A DNA stretch of 64,000 nt, taken from Dactylonectria macrodidyma (Eukaryota > Ascomycota > Sordariomycetes > Hypocreales > Nectriaceae). The stretch is from contig JAGMUV010000013.1 in the NCBI GenBank assembly GCA_020744425.1, positions 1,054,001 to 1,118,000 on the forward strand, given 5' to 3'. Below, piece after piece: positions 10,744 through 22,984 of the stretch. Positions within the stretch are counted from its first letter, which is position 1, and the number at the start of each line of letters is the position of its first letter. The position numbers and the translations under genes were made by a program. The notes beneath the pieces are model-generated. The model made no database searches and was not told the DNA's origin. It saw nothing but the letters and a program-made list of their open reading frames with translations.

Positions 10744-13700
10744 TCAAATGCTGGCGCGTCGAGGCGCCATGGTCCGATGCAATGCCCGTTTAGCTTCAGT
10801 TTCCTCTACCAGTGGCAGTACTCCTTGGTCTCTCATCTTCTGCAAAAACTCCTTTCCATATGTGTATCCAAGCATGTACAACTCGTCAAACTTGTGGAAA
10901 TCAAGCGTTCCATAATCGTTGATTGGGGGGCGCATGTATATGCATCCCGCCATCGTTTTGGCACGCTCCAGTGCATCTACACTCGACACATATGCAAGCC
11001 GGGCTTGGATTTCAGCCAGTGTCGGGGGGTTGGGATGAGACGAGAAGGGATTCCAACGATTGAAGAATGCCCAGGCTCCCGACAGCGAGTCGCCATATGT
11101 CTGGGGTGTGTTGTCATCCAGTGCGCCAACGTCGACCGCGAAGATGATGTCTACTCCTAGACCCTTCATGTGAGACACTGTGAGGTTGTCCACATACCCA
11201 CCATCTAACAGCATGCTGCCCTCGTCACAGAGGGGAGGAAGCAATCCTGCCAGCGACATTGAAGCTCGGATGTATCGCCACGCGTAGCCACTAGTGTGGA
11301 ATTCTGCTCGACTCTTACTGATGTTTGTCGTGTTGCAGTAATACTCGAGCCAAAAATCCTCCATTTGTGTGTCGCCAAACGTCTTGAAGATGCCGCGGTT
11401 GAATTCGTGCCCAGTAGTGTACGAGGCTGACGGGTAAGTGAGGTCGAGCGCAAACCGCCAGAGACTGGCCATCCGGCCCGCAAACTTCTTGGCCAACCCG
11501 AACATAGGCACAACATCTGCATGCCGAGCGTACAAGGCTCCTACAAAGGCGCCAATGGATGTGCCACCGATCAAATCAATGGGAATGCCGGCCTCTTCCA
11601 TGGCCCGGATAATGCCAATTTGTGTCATGCCTCTCGCTCCACCTCCGCCCAGAACGAGCCCAACTGACTTTCCGCAGAGACGGCGTGCTAGTCGGTGGAA
11701 GTCACCTTTGAAAAGGGTGTCAGGGGAGTAGTACTGGGTGCGATGGACCTTTCTTGACGTGTATTTCTGGATCTCCGCCTGCAATACCTGGACTCGTTCC
11801 TTCAAAGCTTGACCAAGTTTCTTGGAAGGCGGGTGAACGGGCATCTCATTAGTCCGGATGGCCATTTGGATATGATAATGGCCGCCATTGATCCATACTC
11901 TATTCTGGAGCCAGGACCTGGTCACACCAGGACGAGAGAATCGTTCCGGATGAAGCAGGACCAGCATCTTTCTTGCGGTCGATTTCATTCCCAGCATGAA
12001 CCGTTCATATTCACCCACGGCCGGTGATCCATCAGCCAGACCAACAAGAAGAATACTGTCGGCTTGCGTGATGCAAGTTTGGGTCCAGGGCGAGTTGACA
12101 TTGGTGTCTAGTGGCGAACCATACTGTTAGCCTTGTGTTCGTACTCTCAAAGTGCAAGCAAGTAAGGTTGAGGCAGAATAATCAGGAAAAAATTAGAGTT
12201 TATGAACCAGCATCGGACTTTGCCTATGGCATGGGTTTTTCTCATCATGAAGGGGTAGTAAAGACAAAAACAAACAAGAGCTCTTTCTTACCTGCGAGAT
12301 ACACCACGAGTCCGTACTTCTCTTCGAGGTCGGCAAGATATTGAGAGAGTTTCAACTTTCCGATCTTGTTGAAGGCGTGTTTTCCCAAGTGATTGAGAAT
12401 TGCAGCGTAATTGAGAGAAGTAGCGCCATTCGCAGGGCCGACTTGCGAGAGTGCATTCATCAGGTGATTACCAAAATCAATAACAGGAACACCAGCGGTC
12501 ACTGGTAAAACAGCAACCGTGCGAAGATTCATCGTTGACTTGCGCATGTTGGTTGTTGGGCCTACACCAATGTCCTTGGTAGAGAAATTCGACGAGTCGT
12601 CACGCACTGCTCTCATTCGAGACGCAATGATCTTGGAGATCTTGATGGTGATGTTTGGATGCTCCTGCGCCAAACTGTTGAAGAGTGTACGCGGAAATTT
12701 GACCAGTTCAGTGTCTCGGATAGCATGCAATGTCCCTGGACGAGCACTTTCAGTGAGCACTTCAAGCTCACCTACACTCTCTCCTTGTCCGAATTCAGCT
12801 CGAGATGCTACGCCACCACCCTTCCGATCTTGCACCAGTCGGAGACGACCATTAAGGACAATATAGATCGCCTCGCTTTCATCGCCCTCGTGGAAGAGCA
12901 CCTGTCCCGCATTGACCTGGACCCATTCCAGAGCAAAGTCAATGTGGAGAATCAGGCGCGGTAGAATGTTCGTCAGCCTTTTAGCCATCGTGAGAAGCAC
13001 GATGGGGTATCGGTCCACAATTCGTTCCAGTGAAGCTCGAGGTAAGAAGCCGACATACACATCCGTCTTTGCGACCACATCGATGAAGGACCTGTATGAA
13101 GACACACTGCCAACATACCCAGCCAAGCCTCCGGGCTTGATAAGAGCAACGCTACGACGATGCGGCTTGCCTTTCTGAGAAAAGGCCCGGTCATGAGCAG
13201 CTTCGGTATGTGCTAGGTTTGGGAAGGATCCCATTGCAGACGGCTCTGGGGATGGCGCTCCACGTTGAAAGGAGCCAGGGCCAGTGCTTTGGAGAAGATT
13301 GTGCGTGTCTTCTTCGCCACTCGCCCCAATGTCCAAGAAGCCATCAATGACATAATACAGACCAGGACTTCGTTCACCCTGCTCCACGAGAACAGATCCC
13401 TTGGGAAAGAAGACGATTTCAACTTCATTCTTCATGTCATGGGCAAGCGCCTGGGCATTTGGTGGCGTGTGCAGAGCCATGCCGCTTGAGGTGACCGATT
13501 CTGTGTCGCCATCTGCGGAACCGTCGTATGGTCCCATGAATCCGAAAGCGTTGTTGCTTGCGTAATGAGCCTTTGAACGCCGATGGTCGAGGGAAACCAA
13601 TCGCGGAGATGCTTCAATAGACTCTGGCTCTCTTGAGACGCTGCCACTTGTATCCAGGCCTAGCGTTTTGAACATGCACTCCAAGATGGAGGCTCTGAAG

Positions 13701-15552
13701 AGGTTGTCCTCATCGACCGATTCGCGCGGATCAATCGAGATGCGAGCATTTCTCTGAGGATTGAATGAACTATTGTTAAAAGCTCGTTCCTCCAATGGAT
13801 CGGTGTCCTGTCGCCTCATCGTAGCCCCACCCGTCACAGTTCGCCGCTCAACAGGGGACAATGGACCAACACCACGAGCCAACTGAATGTTGGCAAGCAA
13901 GTCACCCGGGCTAGGCGTGTGAGGTGATGCACGCTCACGCGGTGGAGCAAGTGTACTAGCCACCACCGAAGCGGGACGCTGCTTAGCCATCGACTGTAGC
14001 ATAGCCTCTTTTCGGAGGACTGTGCTTGACCTTCTCCGGCGATTCGCGCCCGAATTGTGTAAAGCTATGCCTTTGGTTTCCTCGTCCTCACCAATCCGTT
14101 CTCGTTCGCGACTGAACTTCTCCTTGAGCCTTGCCAATGCGTCACCCCGCAAAATGTTGGGAAGCTGGCACATGGTGTACCTGACCATATTCTTTTCGGT
14201 CTGCAAAACCTCCCCCGTCAGGCCAAGATAGTTGAAAGCTTGAGACAGGGTCACTCTCTGAAATCGGGATAGGATAACATGAACAATGTGAGCGGTTGCC
14301 TTGGGATAGATCTTGATCAGTCGCCGAAAGGCACCTGCAGGGATGATAGCAATGGTTGTGTCCACGGTGGCCCTGGCAATGATGTCGGGGTGTGCTGATC
14401 CAGATGTCGCCCTGTGCGGTATGCCTGGTCGCTTTGTGCTGCTGTGCACAGGCTCGTCGAGGGACATGTGAGGAATCCTCATAGACGGCCGGCCGCTTTC
14501 AGGGCTTTGGGGACCAAGACCATCTTGTGTATCAATATCTGGGCTGACACCATCACGCATCTGAGGCGTGTTTGGCATTGACATGTGAATGTCAGAAGGA
14601 ACATGGTTGATGGTAGTCTTGGAGAACGTTGGGTGCTTAGAGCCGGTACTTCTCGCTGTTGGCAAAGGAGAGTCGTCTTCGTTTGGTCGCAGCTTGATAT
14701 CCTCTGTAAACAGAGACATGATGGAGAACAAGGAAGACATGGGAGCTCCGTTGCGAACCTCGGTCAGAAGCTGGTACGTTTGCTGCGCAGGTGCAGCCTC
14801 ATCCTCATCCGAAGAGTCCATGTTGAGATCGTTGTGAGACGCCGCAGCAGCCCGGCGTTCTCGGCCAGATTTGACGAAAATCTCGACTAGACCGTCGACG
14901 ACGATACAGAAGCCCTTCTCCTCTTCGAGATTGATGGTCTCGCCAGCGATGAGCTTCCTAGTCTGCATGCTCCGAGTTAACTCGTGAAAGACTGGTCGCT
15001 CAAGGTATCCAAAGATCTTGATCGCACTCAGAAACTCATCTAGATAACTGGACAAGCCTGACTTTGCGCCTTCCTCATGGGTGTCAGGGAAGAGGTCGAT
15101 TTCCGGTTCTTTCCGCTGTGGCTCTGGTGGCAGGCGGGAGTACATGTTGAGGATTCGATACCTGACGACCCAGCTGACGGCAGAGACGAGGGCGGCCATG
15201 ATGAACATGCTTGAGTCCCCAGTCAGTATATGAGATGCGTTGGAGTAACGCGGAGAGCATACAGCGTCGTGGCATTCATGGTCACTGTCCAGCTTGTGGA
15301 GAACAAGGTGAACAGGAGTGAGGGGACATTAATCGTCGCGATCCGGATGACCCAGTAGAGGATCGTCGAAACGACGTGGAGGATAAACCAAATGAGCCAC
15401 CCAAAGAGCCCGAGCCAGCTGTACGAGGCCTGGGTGGCCACATCGATAGGAGCGGAGCTCATGTCGGTGGGAAGAGACGAGCTGAGGACGTGTGTGACGC
15501 TCTCGGTGACAGCGCTGGCCATCTCGGCGGCATTTGACAGGTCAGATGCCAT
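10744..15552 (-). CDS. NTE1: lysophospholipase NTE1 (patatin-like, neuropathy target esterase)
   Basis: Model on the minus strand: exons 15552-15263, 15209-12302 adjusted to 15209-12292, and 12107-10744, giving 1523 residues, the usual size of fungal NTE1. Introns are 53 and 184 bases. The N-terminus (about 45-125) has hydrophobic segments that anchor the protein in the ER membrane. Three cyclic-nucleotide-binding-like regions follow, near residues 170-300, 680-800 and 850-960 (for example [20 protein letters not shown]). The patatin domain starts near 1215 with the oxyanion motif GGGGARG, the nucleophile Ser1253 in GGTSIG and Asp1371 in the DGG triad. The family deacylates phosphatidylcholine to glycerophosphocholine on the ER. 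It shares a 529-base head-to-head promoter region with GPN2. Confidence 0.97.
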
Positions 15553-16081
15553 GACTGGATATCCTGCTGCGCATGGTAGCGTAGCATCATGGAGCGGCCC
15601 GCGATGAGAGCGGAGGAGAGGAGGGAGCGGCTCGAAGCAAGGGAGAGAGCCAGGCTTGACGAGTTTTATTGTGAAGCAGGAAAAAAAAGCAGCAGAAGAC
15701 AGTGGCTGGGCACCTGCTTTTCAAGGGCCCCAGCAGATTAGCTTGTGACGCGGAGCTTTCAGAGCTTGCCTACCGAGGTTTGGCCGGTCATCCCCCACTA
15801 CAGTTACCACTAAATTTGTCCTCGTGCAGGCAGTGTGGAGGGGTTCTTCATCGCCGCCTTTTCCGCCCACCCTACAGTAGCTGCCCTTGGACGCGAGAGA
15901 TTCCACCTCTCGCTCCGCAGAGTCAATTATTAGTCAGGCTTCGGGTTGGTACTTTGCAGTGCTAGAAACGGACGGCAAGACGTCGTCTGTCTGCGCTGCG
16001 AAATCGGTTGCTCTGCGCACGCGCTCGACCATGTCCGCTTGATCCATCTGCCATCATCCATCCCACTGTGAAACCTCACAG
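15553..16081. promoter_or_regulatory. head-to-head promoter region of NTE1 and GPN2
   Basis: 529 bases between two divergent start codons. It includes an A-run near 15680 and pyrimidine-rich tracts before each ATG. No coding sequence is seen. A shared bidirectional promoter is inferred from the spacing alone. Confidence 0.6.
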
Positions 16082-17259
16082 ATGCCGTTCGCGCAACTCG
16101 TCCTCGGCAGCCCCGGCTCTGGCAAGAGTACCTACTGCGATGGCAGTCAGTTTCCCCAGCCCAAAAACTTGCAGTGAACCACCAGTTACTGACTTGCCCC
16201 TGTGAAGTGCACCAGTTTCTAGGCGCCATCGGGCGCGCCTGCTCTGTGGTGAACCTGGACCCGGCCAACGACCACACCAACTACCCGGCCGCTCTCGACA
16301 TTCGCAATCTGGTCAAGCTCGAAGATATTATGCGCGATGACAAACTGGGTCCGAACGGCGGTATTCTGTACGCCCTGGAAGAACTTGAACACAACTTTGA
16401 GTGGTTGGAGGAGGGACTCAAAGGCTTTGGAGAGGACTATGTTCTATTTGACTGTCCAGGACAGGTCGAGCTCTACACGCACCACAACTCTCTAAGGAAC
16501 ATATTCTACAAGCTCCAGAAGCTTGGGTTTAGAGTTTGTCCTCCTCCCAAGAGCCTCTAGGTCCTTCGTTATGCTGACCACGTACAGTTTGTCTCCGTCC
16601 ACCTCTCCGATTCCTTCTGCCTGACACAACCGTCCCTCTATGTCTCCAACGTCCTTCTCTCTCTCCGAGCCATGATCCAGATGGACATGCCACACATCAA
16701 TATCCTTTCTAAGATCGACAAAATCTCGGCGTACGACGAACTGCCATTCAACCTCGAATACTATACCGACGTAGACGACTTGACGTACTTGACGCCTCAT
16801 CTCGAGACCGAGTCGCCAGCACTGCGCAACGAAAAGTTTGGCAAGCTGAACGAGGCGATTGCGAACCTAATCGAGAGCTATGGCCTTGTTCGGTACGAGG
16901 TCCTAGCGGTCGAAAATAAGAAAAGCATGATGCACATCCTTCGGGTCATTGATCGTGCTGGTGGTTATGTCTTTGGCGGTGCTGAAGGAGCCAATGACAC
17001 AGTATGGGCTGTCGCCATGAGAAACGAATCATCCATCATGGAGGTGCAGGATATCCAGGAGCGCTGGATCGACCAGAAAGATGAGTACGATAAAATGGAG
17101 ATCGAGGCGGAGGAAGAGCAGGCACGCATCCAACAAGAGCAGGCCATGGAGATTGAGCAGTCTCTGCCACAAGCCCCCGCGCCTGCGGGCATGGACCCGG
17201 ACTTTGGTGATATGTCGGTTCCGGCGAATAGTGGGATCAAGGTAGTTAGAAAGAAATGA
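16082..17259 (+). CDS. GPN2: GPN-loop GTPase 2
   Basis: Model: exons 16082-16145, 16208-16533 and 16588-17259, 353 residues. Introns are 62 and 54 bases. The P-loop GSPGSGKST covers residues 9-17, the family-defining Gly-Pro-Asn loop is at 69-71 (LGPNGG), and the G3 region reads FDCPGQVELYTHH. The NILSKIDK motif supplies base specificity. The acidic, Gln-rich C-terminus (about 300-335) is typical of fungal members. GPN GTPases act in the cytoplasm in assembly and nuclear import of RNA polymerase II and III. The length and the direct order of motifs identify the GPN2 rather than the GPN1/NPA3 or GPN3 branch. Its stop codon is 7 bases from that of POP5 on the other strand. Confidence 0.94.
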
Positions 17260-17266
17260 TACCCGC

Positions 17267-17865
17267 TCAACCATCAGCCATATCCTCGTCACTTGATTCA
17301 TCCGTGACGTCGAGGGACATGGGTTCCTGGGTTCGCAACGCGCTGGCAAAGGACGACTTTACTCCAGAGGATTCCTCCTTGGCAGCCAGAATCAGCTTCT
17401 TCGCTTGTCGGATGGCCTCCTCCTCGGCTTTGCGAATCGTGCCGCTCACTCGGACAACGCGAAAGATGCACGGCTTGCCGTCCTTCACTGGGATGCGATC
17501 CATGAATGTCAGGGCAGACCACAACATTTGGTAGTGGGCTCTTGGGCATCGCAGAATAAAGGTTGATGTAGCCAGCGATATGTACTTGACTGTGGCAGGC
17601 ATGTGAGAATCGAACACGGAGCGTGAAAGGAGAGCTGCTGGAGCGTCATACCTGAGACACTCCCTCCGAGTGCACCAGATCCATAGTCACCAAACAAGGA
17701 CGCGACCTCGGCCCTGATACCCTTAAGGAGAGCCTGCGGCGTGAGCTTATCGAGAGTAGGCTGGTGCTGAACCACGCATTGGGGCACATTGTCCTTCGCG
17801 GCACGGACGGGATCAGGCGCGTACACGATGTTGACGAGAAGATATCTCTCTTTGATCCGCACCAT
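17267..17865 (-). CDS. POP5: ribonuclease P/MRP subunit POP5
   Basis: Model: exons 17865-17652 and 17589-17267 on the minus strand, 178 residues, one 62-base intron in phase 1. The N-terminus MVRIKERYLLVNIVY is the diagnostic start of Pop5; I chose the ATG at 17865 over the in-frame one four codons upstream for that reason. Also visible are the ALLKGIRAEVASLFGDYG helix region and the second half RVVRVSGTIRKAEEEAIRQ. The C-terminal 30 residues are acidic and Ser-rich. Pop5 is a protein subunit of nuclear RNase P (tRNA 5' maturation) and RNase MRP (rRNA processing). It lies tail to tail with GPN2 and head to head with the molybdenum cofactor gene. Confidence 0.94.
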
Positions 17866-18230
17866 GATGGGCAACACGCGTGGTCCGCCGCGTTGAGAAC
17901 GGTTTATAGCACTGAGGCTGGAAAGTTGGAGGTTGAAATCATTCAGCTAAGTAAAAGCATGAGGAGCTTTGCATGCGCTCTAGGATGTGCTGAAAATGGT
18001 GGCTTCGGCGCTGTGCCCCACACCGACCTAGTGGGGGCCGTAGTCTCATGCATCCCCCGCCATCGTTATCATTGAATGTCCACCCTTCGCAACTGAATCG
18101 CCAGGGCATCCTCTCTTAATCAGGGTGATGTTAACGGCTCAAACATCGCAAAAATACTCCATCATCTGATAACTATTAGTTTGCTCGTTTTCTAGCTGAA
18201 AGCACTTGACTCCTGCTTCTGTGTCACGCA
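17866..18230. promoter_or_regulatory. head-to-head promoter region of POP5 and the CnxE-type gene
   Basis: 365 bases between two divergent start codons with no coding sequence. It must contain both promoters; sharing is inferred from the short distance. Confidence 0.6.
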
Positions 18231-20350
18231 ATGGCGTCTCATCCCTTGAAAGCCGCCCTCCTGGTGGTGTCAACGACAGTTGCCCAAGGTGACACTGTCG
18301 ATGGATCAGGCCCGGTTCTCGCTCAGGTCTTGAAAGATGAAGGCGATGACAAGTGGGAGGTCTTTGATACGAAAACTGTCACCGATGACATTCTCCAGAT
18401 CCAGAAGCAGATCACGGCTTGGACTGACGGTCCGGATGCCATCAACCTCATAGTCACAACTGGTGGAACGGGGTTTGCAACCGCCGATTTTACTCCAGAG
18501 GTCTTATAAACATTGTTTTCCATGTGTGGCGCACTTGGCTAACACCCGTCATAGGCGGTTATTCCTTTGCTTCACAAGCAGGCGCCAGGTATCGTCCATG
18601 GCATGCTTGCCGCGTCTCTCCAAGTGACACCTTGTGAGTCTCATTGTGACCTACTTGCCAGATCTATCATATCTGACTGATATTTCATCAAGTCGCCATG
18701 ATGGCCCGCCCAGTTGCCGGTGTTCGTAACAAAACTATCGTTGTCACTCTCCCTGGCTCCCCAAAAGGCGCCAAGGAGAACCTCCAGGCGATCGTCAAAG
18801 CCCTCCCACATGCTTGCCTGCAAGCAGCAGGAGCAAACTCCAGGGCGCTTCATTCCGGAGGAGTAAAAAAGCTCGAGTCTGATGCTGGGATCAGTGCTGG
18901 TAAATCTCAGCCCAGCAACCAAGGATGCTATAGCCACCACCATCATGATCACGGACATAGTCATGCCCACGGCCATGGAAGCCTCGTGAGGCATACTGTC
19001 CCAGGCGCTCTTTCAAATGACCCCTCGCTTGGACCCTCCCGGAGATATAGAGAATCGCCATATCCAATGCTCTCGGTGGATGAAGCCCTTGCTCTGATCT
19101 CAAAACACACACCTGAGCCTGACGTGGTCGTTTCAAAGATTGATAGAGATGTTGTCAACTCCGTCCTAGCAGAGGATGTCAAAGCAAACGAGAATGTCCC
19201 GGCCTTCCGGGCTAGCATCGTCGACGGATACGCAGTCGTGGTGCCAAAGGACGGTCAGCTGAAAGGAGTATTCCCCGTGACGGCAGTGTCTCATGCCGCG
19301 CCCGGCGAGATTGGCGCCTTGAAGGAAGGCGAAGTTGCGAGAATCACCACGGGTGCCCCTCTCCCTCCCGGCGCGACCAGTGTCATCATGGTGGAAGATA
19401 CTGTCCTCAAGACCATAACTGAAGACGGTACAGAGGAAAAGGAGATTGAACTCCAGATAGAAGGCATCAAGGAAGGGGAAAATGTCCGCGAAGTCGGTAG
19501 CGATATCAAAGAAGGAACCACTATCCTGAACAAGGGCGAGCTCATCTCTGGCGTTGGCGGCGAAATCGGTCTCCTTGCTGCTGTAGGCGTCGCCGAGGCA
19601 AAGGTCTACCGTCGTCCTGTTATCGGCGTCCTCTCTACAGGCGACGAGATCATCGAGCACAACCGCCCGGGGGTCCTCAAACTGGGCGAGGTCCGCGACA
19701 CGAACCGCATCACCCTCATGTCCGCCGCCAAGGAATGGGGCTTCGAGGTCGTCGACCTAGGCATTGCCAAGGACAAGCCTGGCTCGTTAGAGGAGACTCT
19801 GCGAGATGGCCTCCGTCGAGCAGACTTACTCATCACCAGCGGTGGTGTCTCCATGGGAGAGCTGGATCTCCTGAAGCCCACCATCGAACGCTCCCTTGGG
19901 GGGACTATCCACTTCGGCCGCGTTGCCATGAAACCAGGCAAGCCGACTACTTTTGCCACTGTGCCCGTAAAGGACAACGCTGGACAGCGAGTCACCAAGG
20001 CCATCTTCTCGCTTCCAGGCAATCCAGCATCGGCTCTCGTCACGTTCCACCTGTTTGTGCTCCCATCGCTTCACAAGTTGGCGGGAATATCGCCAGTTGG
20101 CCTACCCAAGTTGCCGGCCACCCTCTCCCACGACTTCCCCCTCGATCCTCGGCCGGAGTACCATCGTGTGGTTGTAACAGTGGGCAAGGATGGCCTCCTA
20201 TCCGCGACGAGCACTGGCGGCCAACGGAGCTCCAAGGTGGGTAGTTTGAGGTCGGCGAATGCATTGTTGTGCCTGCCTAGCGGAAAGGGAAAATTGGAGA
20301 AGGGACAAAAAGCTGATGTTCTGTTGATGAATACTGTGCGAGGTGCGTAG
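18231..20350 (+). CDS. cnxE: molybdenum cofactor biosynthesis protein, gephyrin/CnxE type (MogA-MoeA fusion)
   Basis: Model: exons 18231-18500, 18555-18633 and 18693-20350, 668 residues. Residues about 1-155 form the MogA/MoaB-like domain that adenylylates molybdopterin (TTGGTGFA; later VVTLPGSPKGAKEN). A Ser/Gly linker contains a His-rich run at 198-212. From about 240 follows the MoeA-like domain that inserts molybdate: FRASIVDGYAV, GDEIIEHN, SGGVSMGELDLLKP and the C-terminal barrel. The domain order MogA-MoeA is that of A. nidulans CnxE and animal gephyrin, and the reverse of plant Cnx1. The product is needed for nitrate reductase and other molybdoenzymes. The first intron has the less usual donor GTCTTA, but its removal restores the conserved DFTPEAV...LHKQAPG sequence. 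Confidence 0.94.
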
Positions 20351-20672
20351 GAAGCACCTGGGCACGTATCTTAGGACGACAGTTTTAAACACCAAGATTG
20401 ATTTATTGTTATGGGAACCTTTGCTTTATCAAAACATACGTGACGAAACTTCTTAGATAGGATAATCCCAACATAATCCAGTTGGACTACTCCTCCTCGT
20501 GATGTACACTGCCGCCTGCCATGGGATACTGGTACAGCCATAAACACATCCTCCCGAGCCGTTCTTCCAAACGCCTGACCAAATATTATTGGCGCAATGC
20601 ATGCGTGTGCTCCGTCTTGGTTGGAGCAGATGAGTCGATGCCAAGGGCACGACTGCCGCGATTTGTAGATGT
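20351..20672. other. convergent 3' region
   Basis: About 320 bases between two convergent stop codons. It should carry both 3' untranslated regions. Nothing else is seen. Confidence 0.6.
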
Positions 20673-21514
20673 TTACTTGGTCTCTCCGAACTCGGGGGCC
20701 TTGCTGGAGACGAGGAGGCCGATGATGAGGCCAAACAGGCCCAGCACGGAGCTGAAAATCTCGATGACAAGAATCTTGACGAACCTAAAAACCCGCCAAC
20801 GTTAGATGCGTAACAGAAAAGTCATCGCGATAGCAAACATACAGGGTAGGATCCGCCGCATCGGCCAGCGCAGCGCCACTGCCGTTGATACCGACCGCGA
20901 CGCCGCAAACCAGGTTGCACAGACCGACGGTCAGGCCAGACCAGAACAGGGCGTATCCGGTGTAGTAAGAGTCGGGTGAGTAGATCTCGGGGCCCTGGAT
21001 GTAGGTGACCTTGCCAGAGAAGACGATGGCCATGATGACGCCGTAAATGGCGACGACCTCGCAGAAGATGATGGAGATCAGGTTCTTGGTGCGGATACGC
21101 GGAGCCTTGACGCCAGCGCCGAGGATGGTCGAGCCAGTGATGAAGATACCCCTGCGAGCATGGTTAGATGGACGATTCCCGCGAGCGGGCGGACGCAGAT
21201 GGCGATGGAGATAAAGTCCATCGTAATCGCGATGTTTAGAGGAGAGCAAACGCACCATGCCGCGCCGACGACGGAAAGACCGATGCAAAGGGCGATGCCG
21301 AGATCAGCCCAGGCGTATGGCGATACAGATTCTAGAAAGGCACCGACGTTGAAGGACTCGCCACTGCCGGTGAAGAGCATATCTAGACATGGTCGTCAGC
21401 GTGAAATCCAGCAATCCTGGCCAACAGGACGGCCAAGGGAGAAGAGGTGCGCGTACACAATCCCACGACCGTGAGGAACGACCCAATGCCGCCCAATCCA
21501 TATGTGAGACTCAT
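20673..21514 (-). CDS. VMA16: V-type ATPase c'' proteolipid subunit
   Basis: Model: exons 21514-21457, 21382-21256, 21151-20843 and 20784-20673 on the minus strand, 201 residues. All three introns split codons that join into a conserved reading: VVGL-Y-MLFTG, GAA-W-GIFITG and DPT-L-FVKIL. The protein is almost wholly hydrophobic, with five likely membrane helices. Glu93 in [13 protein letters not shown] is the proton-carrying acidic residue of the family. The length and the extra N-terminal helix separate c'' (Vma16) from the c and c' subunits (Vma3, Vma11). It is part of the membrane rotor that acidifies vacuoles and Golgi. Its start is 403 bases from the divergent TFIIA gene. Confidence 0.94.
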
Positions 21515-21917
21515 CGCGGCGGCTCTGTATTGTTGTTTGGACGATCCGAGAGACGAGGGGACGTGGGTGTTGAGGGCGTCGGCGTGGAGACTTTGTCGAG
21601 GGGTCCTGAATCCAAAGAGAGAGCTGTCCGAGAGCTCCTGTCTAAGCTGGCTCCCAGTGATGCGTCTCTAGCCCAGGCAGCTGGAAATTGTACCGACGTC
21701 ACATGATGCGAGGCTGGAGTCGAGGCTGGAGCGCTGAGTCAGCACCCGCTGCGCCTCACGGTGCCTACTCCCCCCTCTTGAGGTATGGCACCGGGTCACC
21801 TCTCCCTAACATCATTCCGTCGTGAACCACCTCCAGCAGCAAAACCTCCCGTCTTTCCCACTAAGACAAAAGGCCTGCAAGGAAACTCTCCAGAAACGGA
21901 CGTACCTTGTTGACAAG
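21515..21917. promoter_or_regulatory. head-to-head promoter region of VMA16 and TOA2
   Basis: 403 bases between two divergent start codons without coding sequence. A pyrimidine-rich stretch precedes the TOA2 start. Confidence 0.55.
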
Positions 21918-22388
21918 ATGGCTACCGGCGCGCAATCTTTCTACGAGCTGTACCGCCGTAGCAGGTACTGCGCCGCCGCTCACGCTGCTTTGCTATACCC
22001 CGGACTAACCTCAACTTGTTTGGCAGCATCGGCCTTGCGCTGACAGATACGCTCGACGACCTCATCAGCGATGAGCGCATCAACCCGCAGCTGGCGATGA
22101 AGATCCTGGGCAACTTCGACCAGGCCATCACCGAGGCGCTGCAGAAGGGCGTCAAGGCGCGATTGCAATTCAAGGTGGGTTTCTACTGGGCAGAGGCCAG
22201 GTGTTGTTTGAGAACGCATGAACTGACATCGCGTCAACCGCCAGGGGAGCCTCGACACGTACCGATTCTGCGACGAAGTGTGGACTTTCCTCATCAAGAA
22301 TGTTACGTTTAAGATGGACAATGGTAGTCAGTCCGTGACGGCAGACAAGGTGAAGATTGTTAGTTGCAACGCTAAGAAGCCGGAATGA
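21918..22388 (+). CDS. TOA2: transcription initiation factor IIA small (gamma) subunit
   Basis: Model: exons 21918-21964, 22027-22174 and 22245-22388, 112 residues, the normal size of this subunit. The first exon gives FYELYRRSS; after the 62-base intron comes [13 protein letters not shown], the N-terminal four-helix-bundle segment. The last exon contains [16 protein letters not shown], the diagnostic beta-barrel part, and ends with [18 protein letters not shown]. Together with the large TOA1 subunit it stabilises TBP on the TATA box in the nucleus. Its second intron is 70 bases. Confidence 0.95.
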
Positions 22389-22984
22389 GCACGAGCAGGT
22401 TGCAGGAGCGTAGGATCGCAGCTGAGCGGCGTTAAAGACTACGGCTAAAGAATGGACCTCGGCCGACAGAATGGGAAATCTGCATTGGGTGGCGTCTGGA
22501 TCATGATTACAACACAATACAGGATAGCTTGGGTGATTTTGACAAGGCAACCAGCTGTTTTGGGGGATACCAAGCCTCACGGCTCCCAAGGGATATTTCG
22601 GGTCAAAACCAATTGATATACGTATCTCACGGCCAAAGACTAGAATGACATTGATTTTGCGAAATCTTATTGCTGGGCCAAAAACTCCCAAGAATGATCA
22701 TCTTATCGACCTATCGTAATTAATCCCCGGATGTCATGACATGAGGCTACTGACTGCCGTGGAGCCTGTAGCGCGCCATCTCGGTCGATTCAGGGGCCGC
22801 AGCGCCACTACAGCCACTGAAACGACATCTGCCAGCACTCCTTGGTCACAGCGCATCACCGCAACCGCCAAGAGCATCCACTCCACCACAAACACGCAGC
22901 AGTCATCACCTAACTTTAACTTATCAAGGGCCACCTATCTGAACACAAGGCGCAGCAGGATATAACCCACCCAGCTCGGAAACA
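22389..22984. other. intergenic region between TOA2 and the TMEM42-like gene
   Basis: About 600 bases between two genes on the same strand, holding the TOA2 3' region and the next promoter. No additional gene is seen. Confidence 0.55.
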
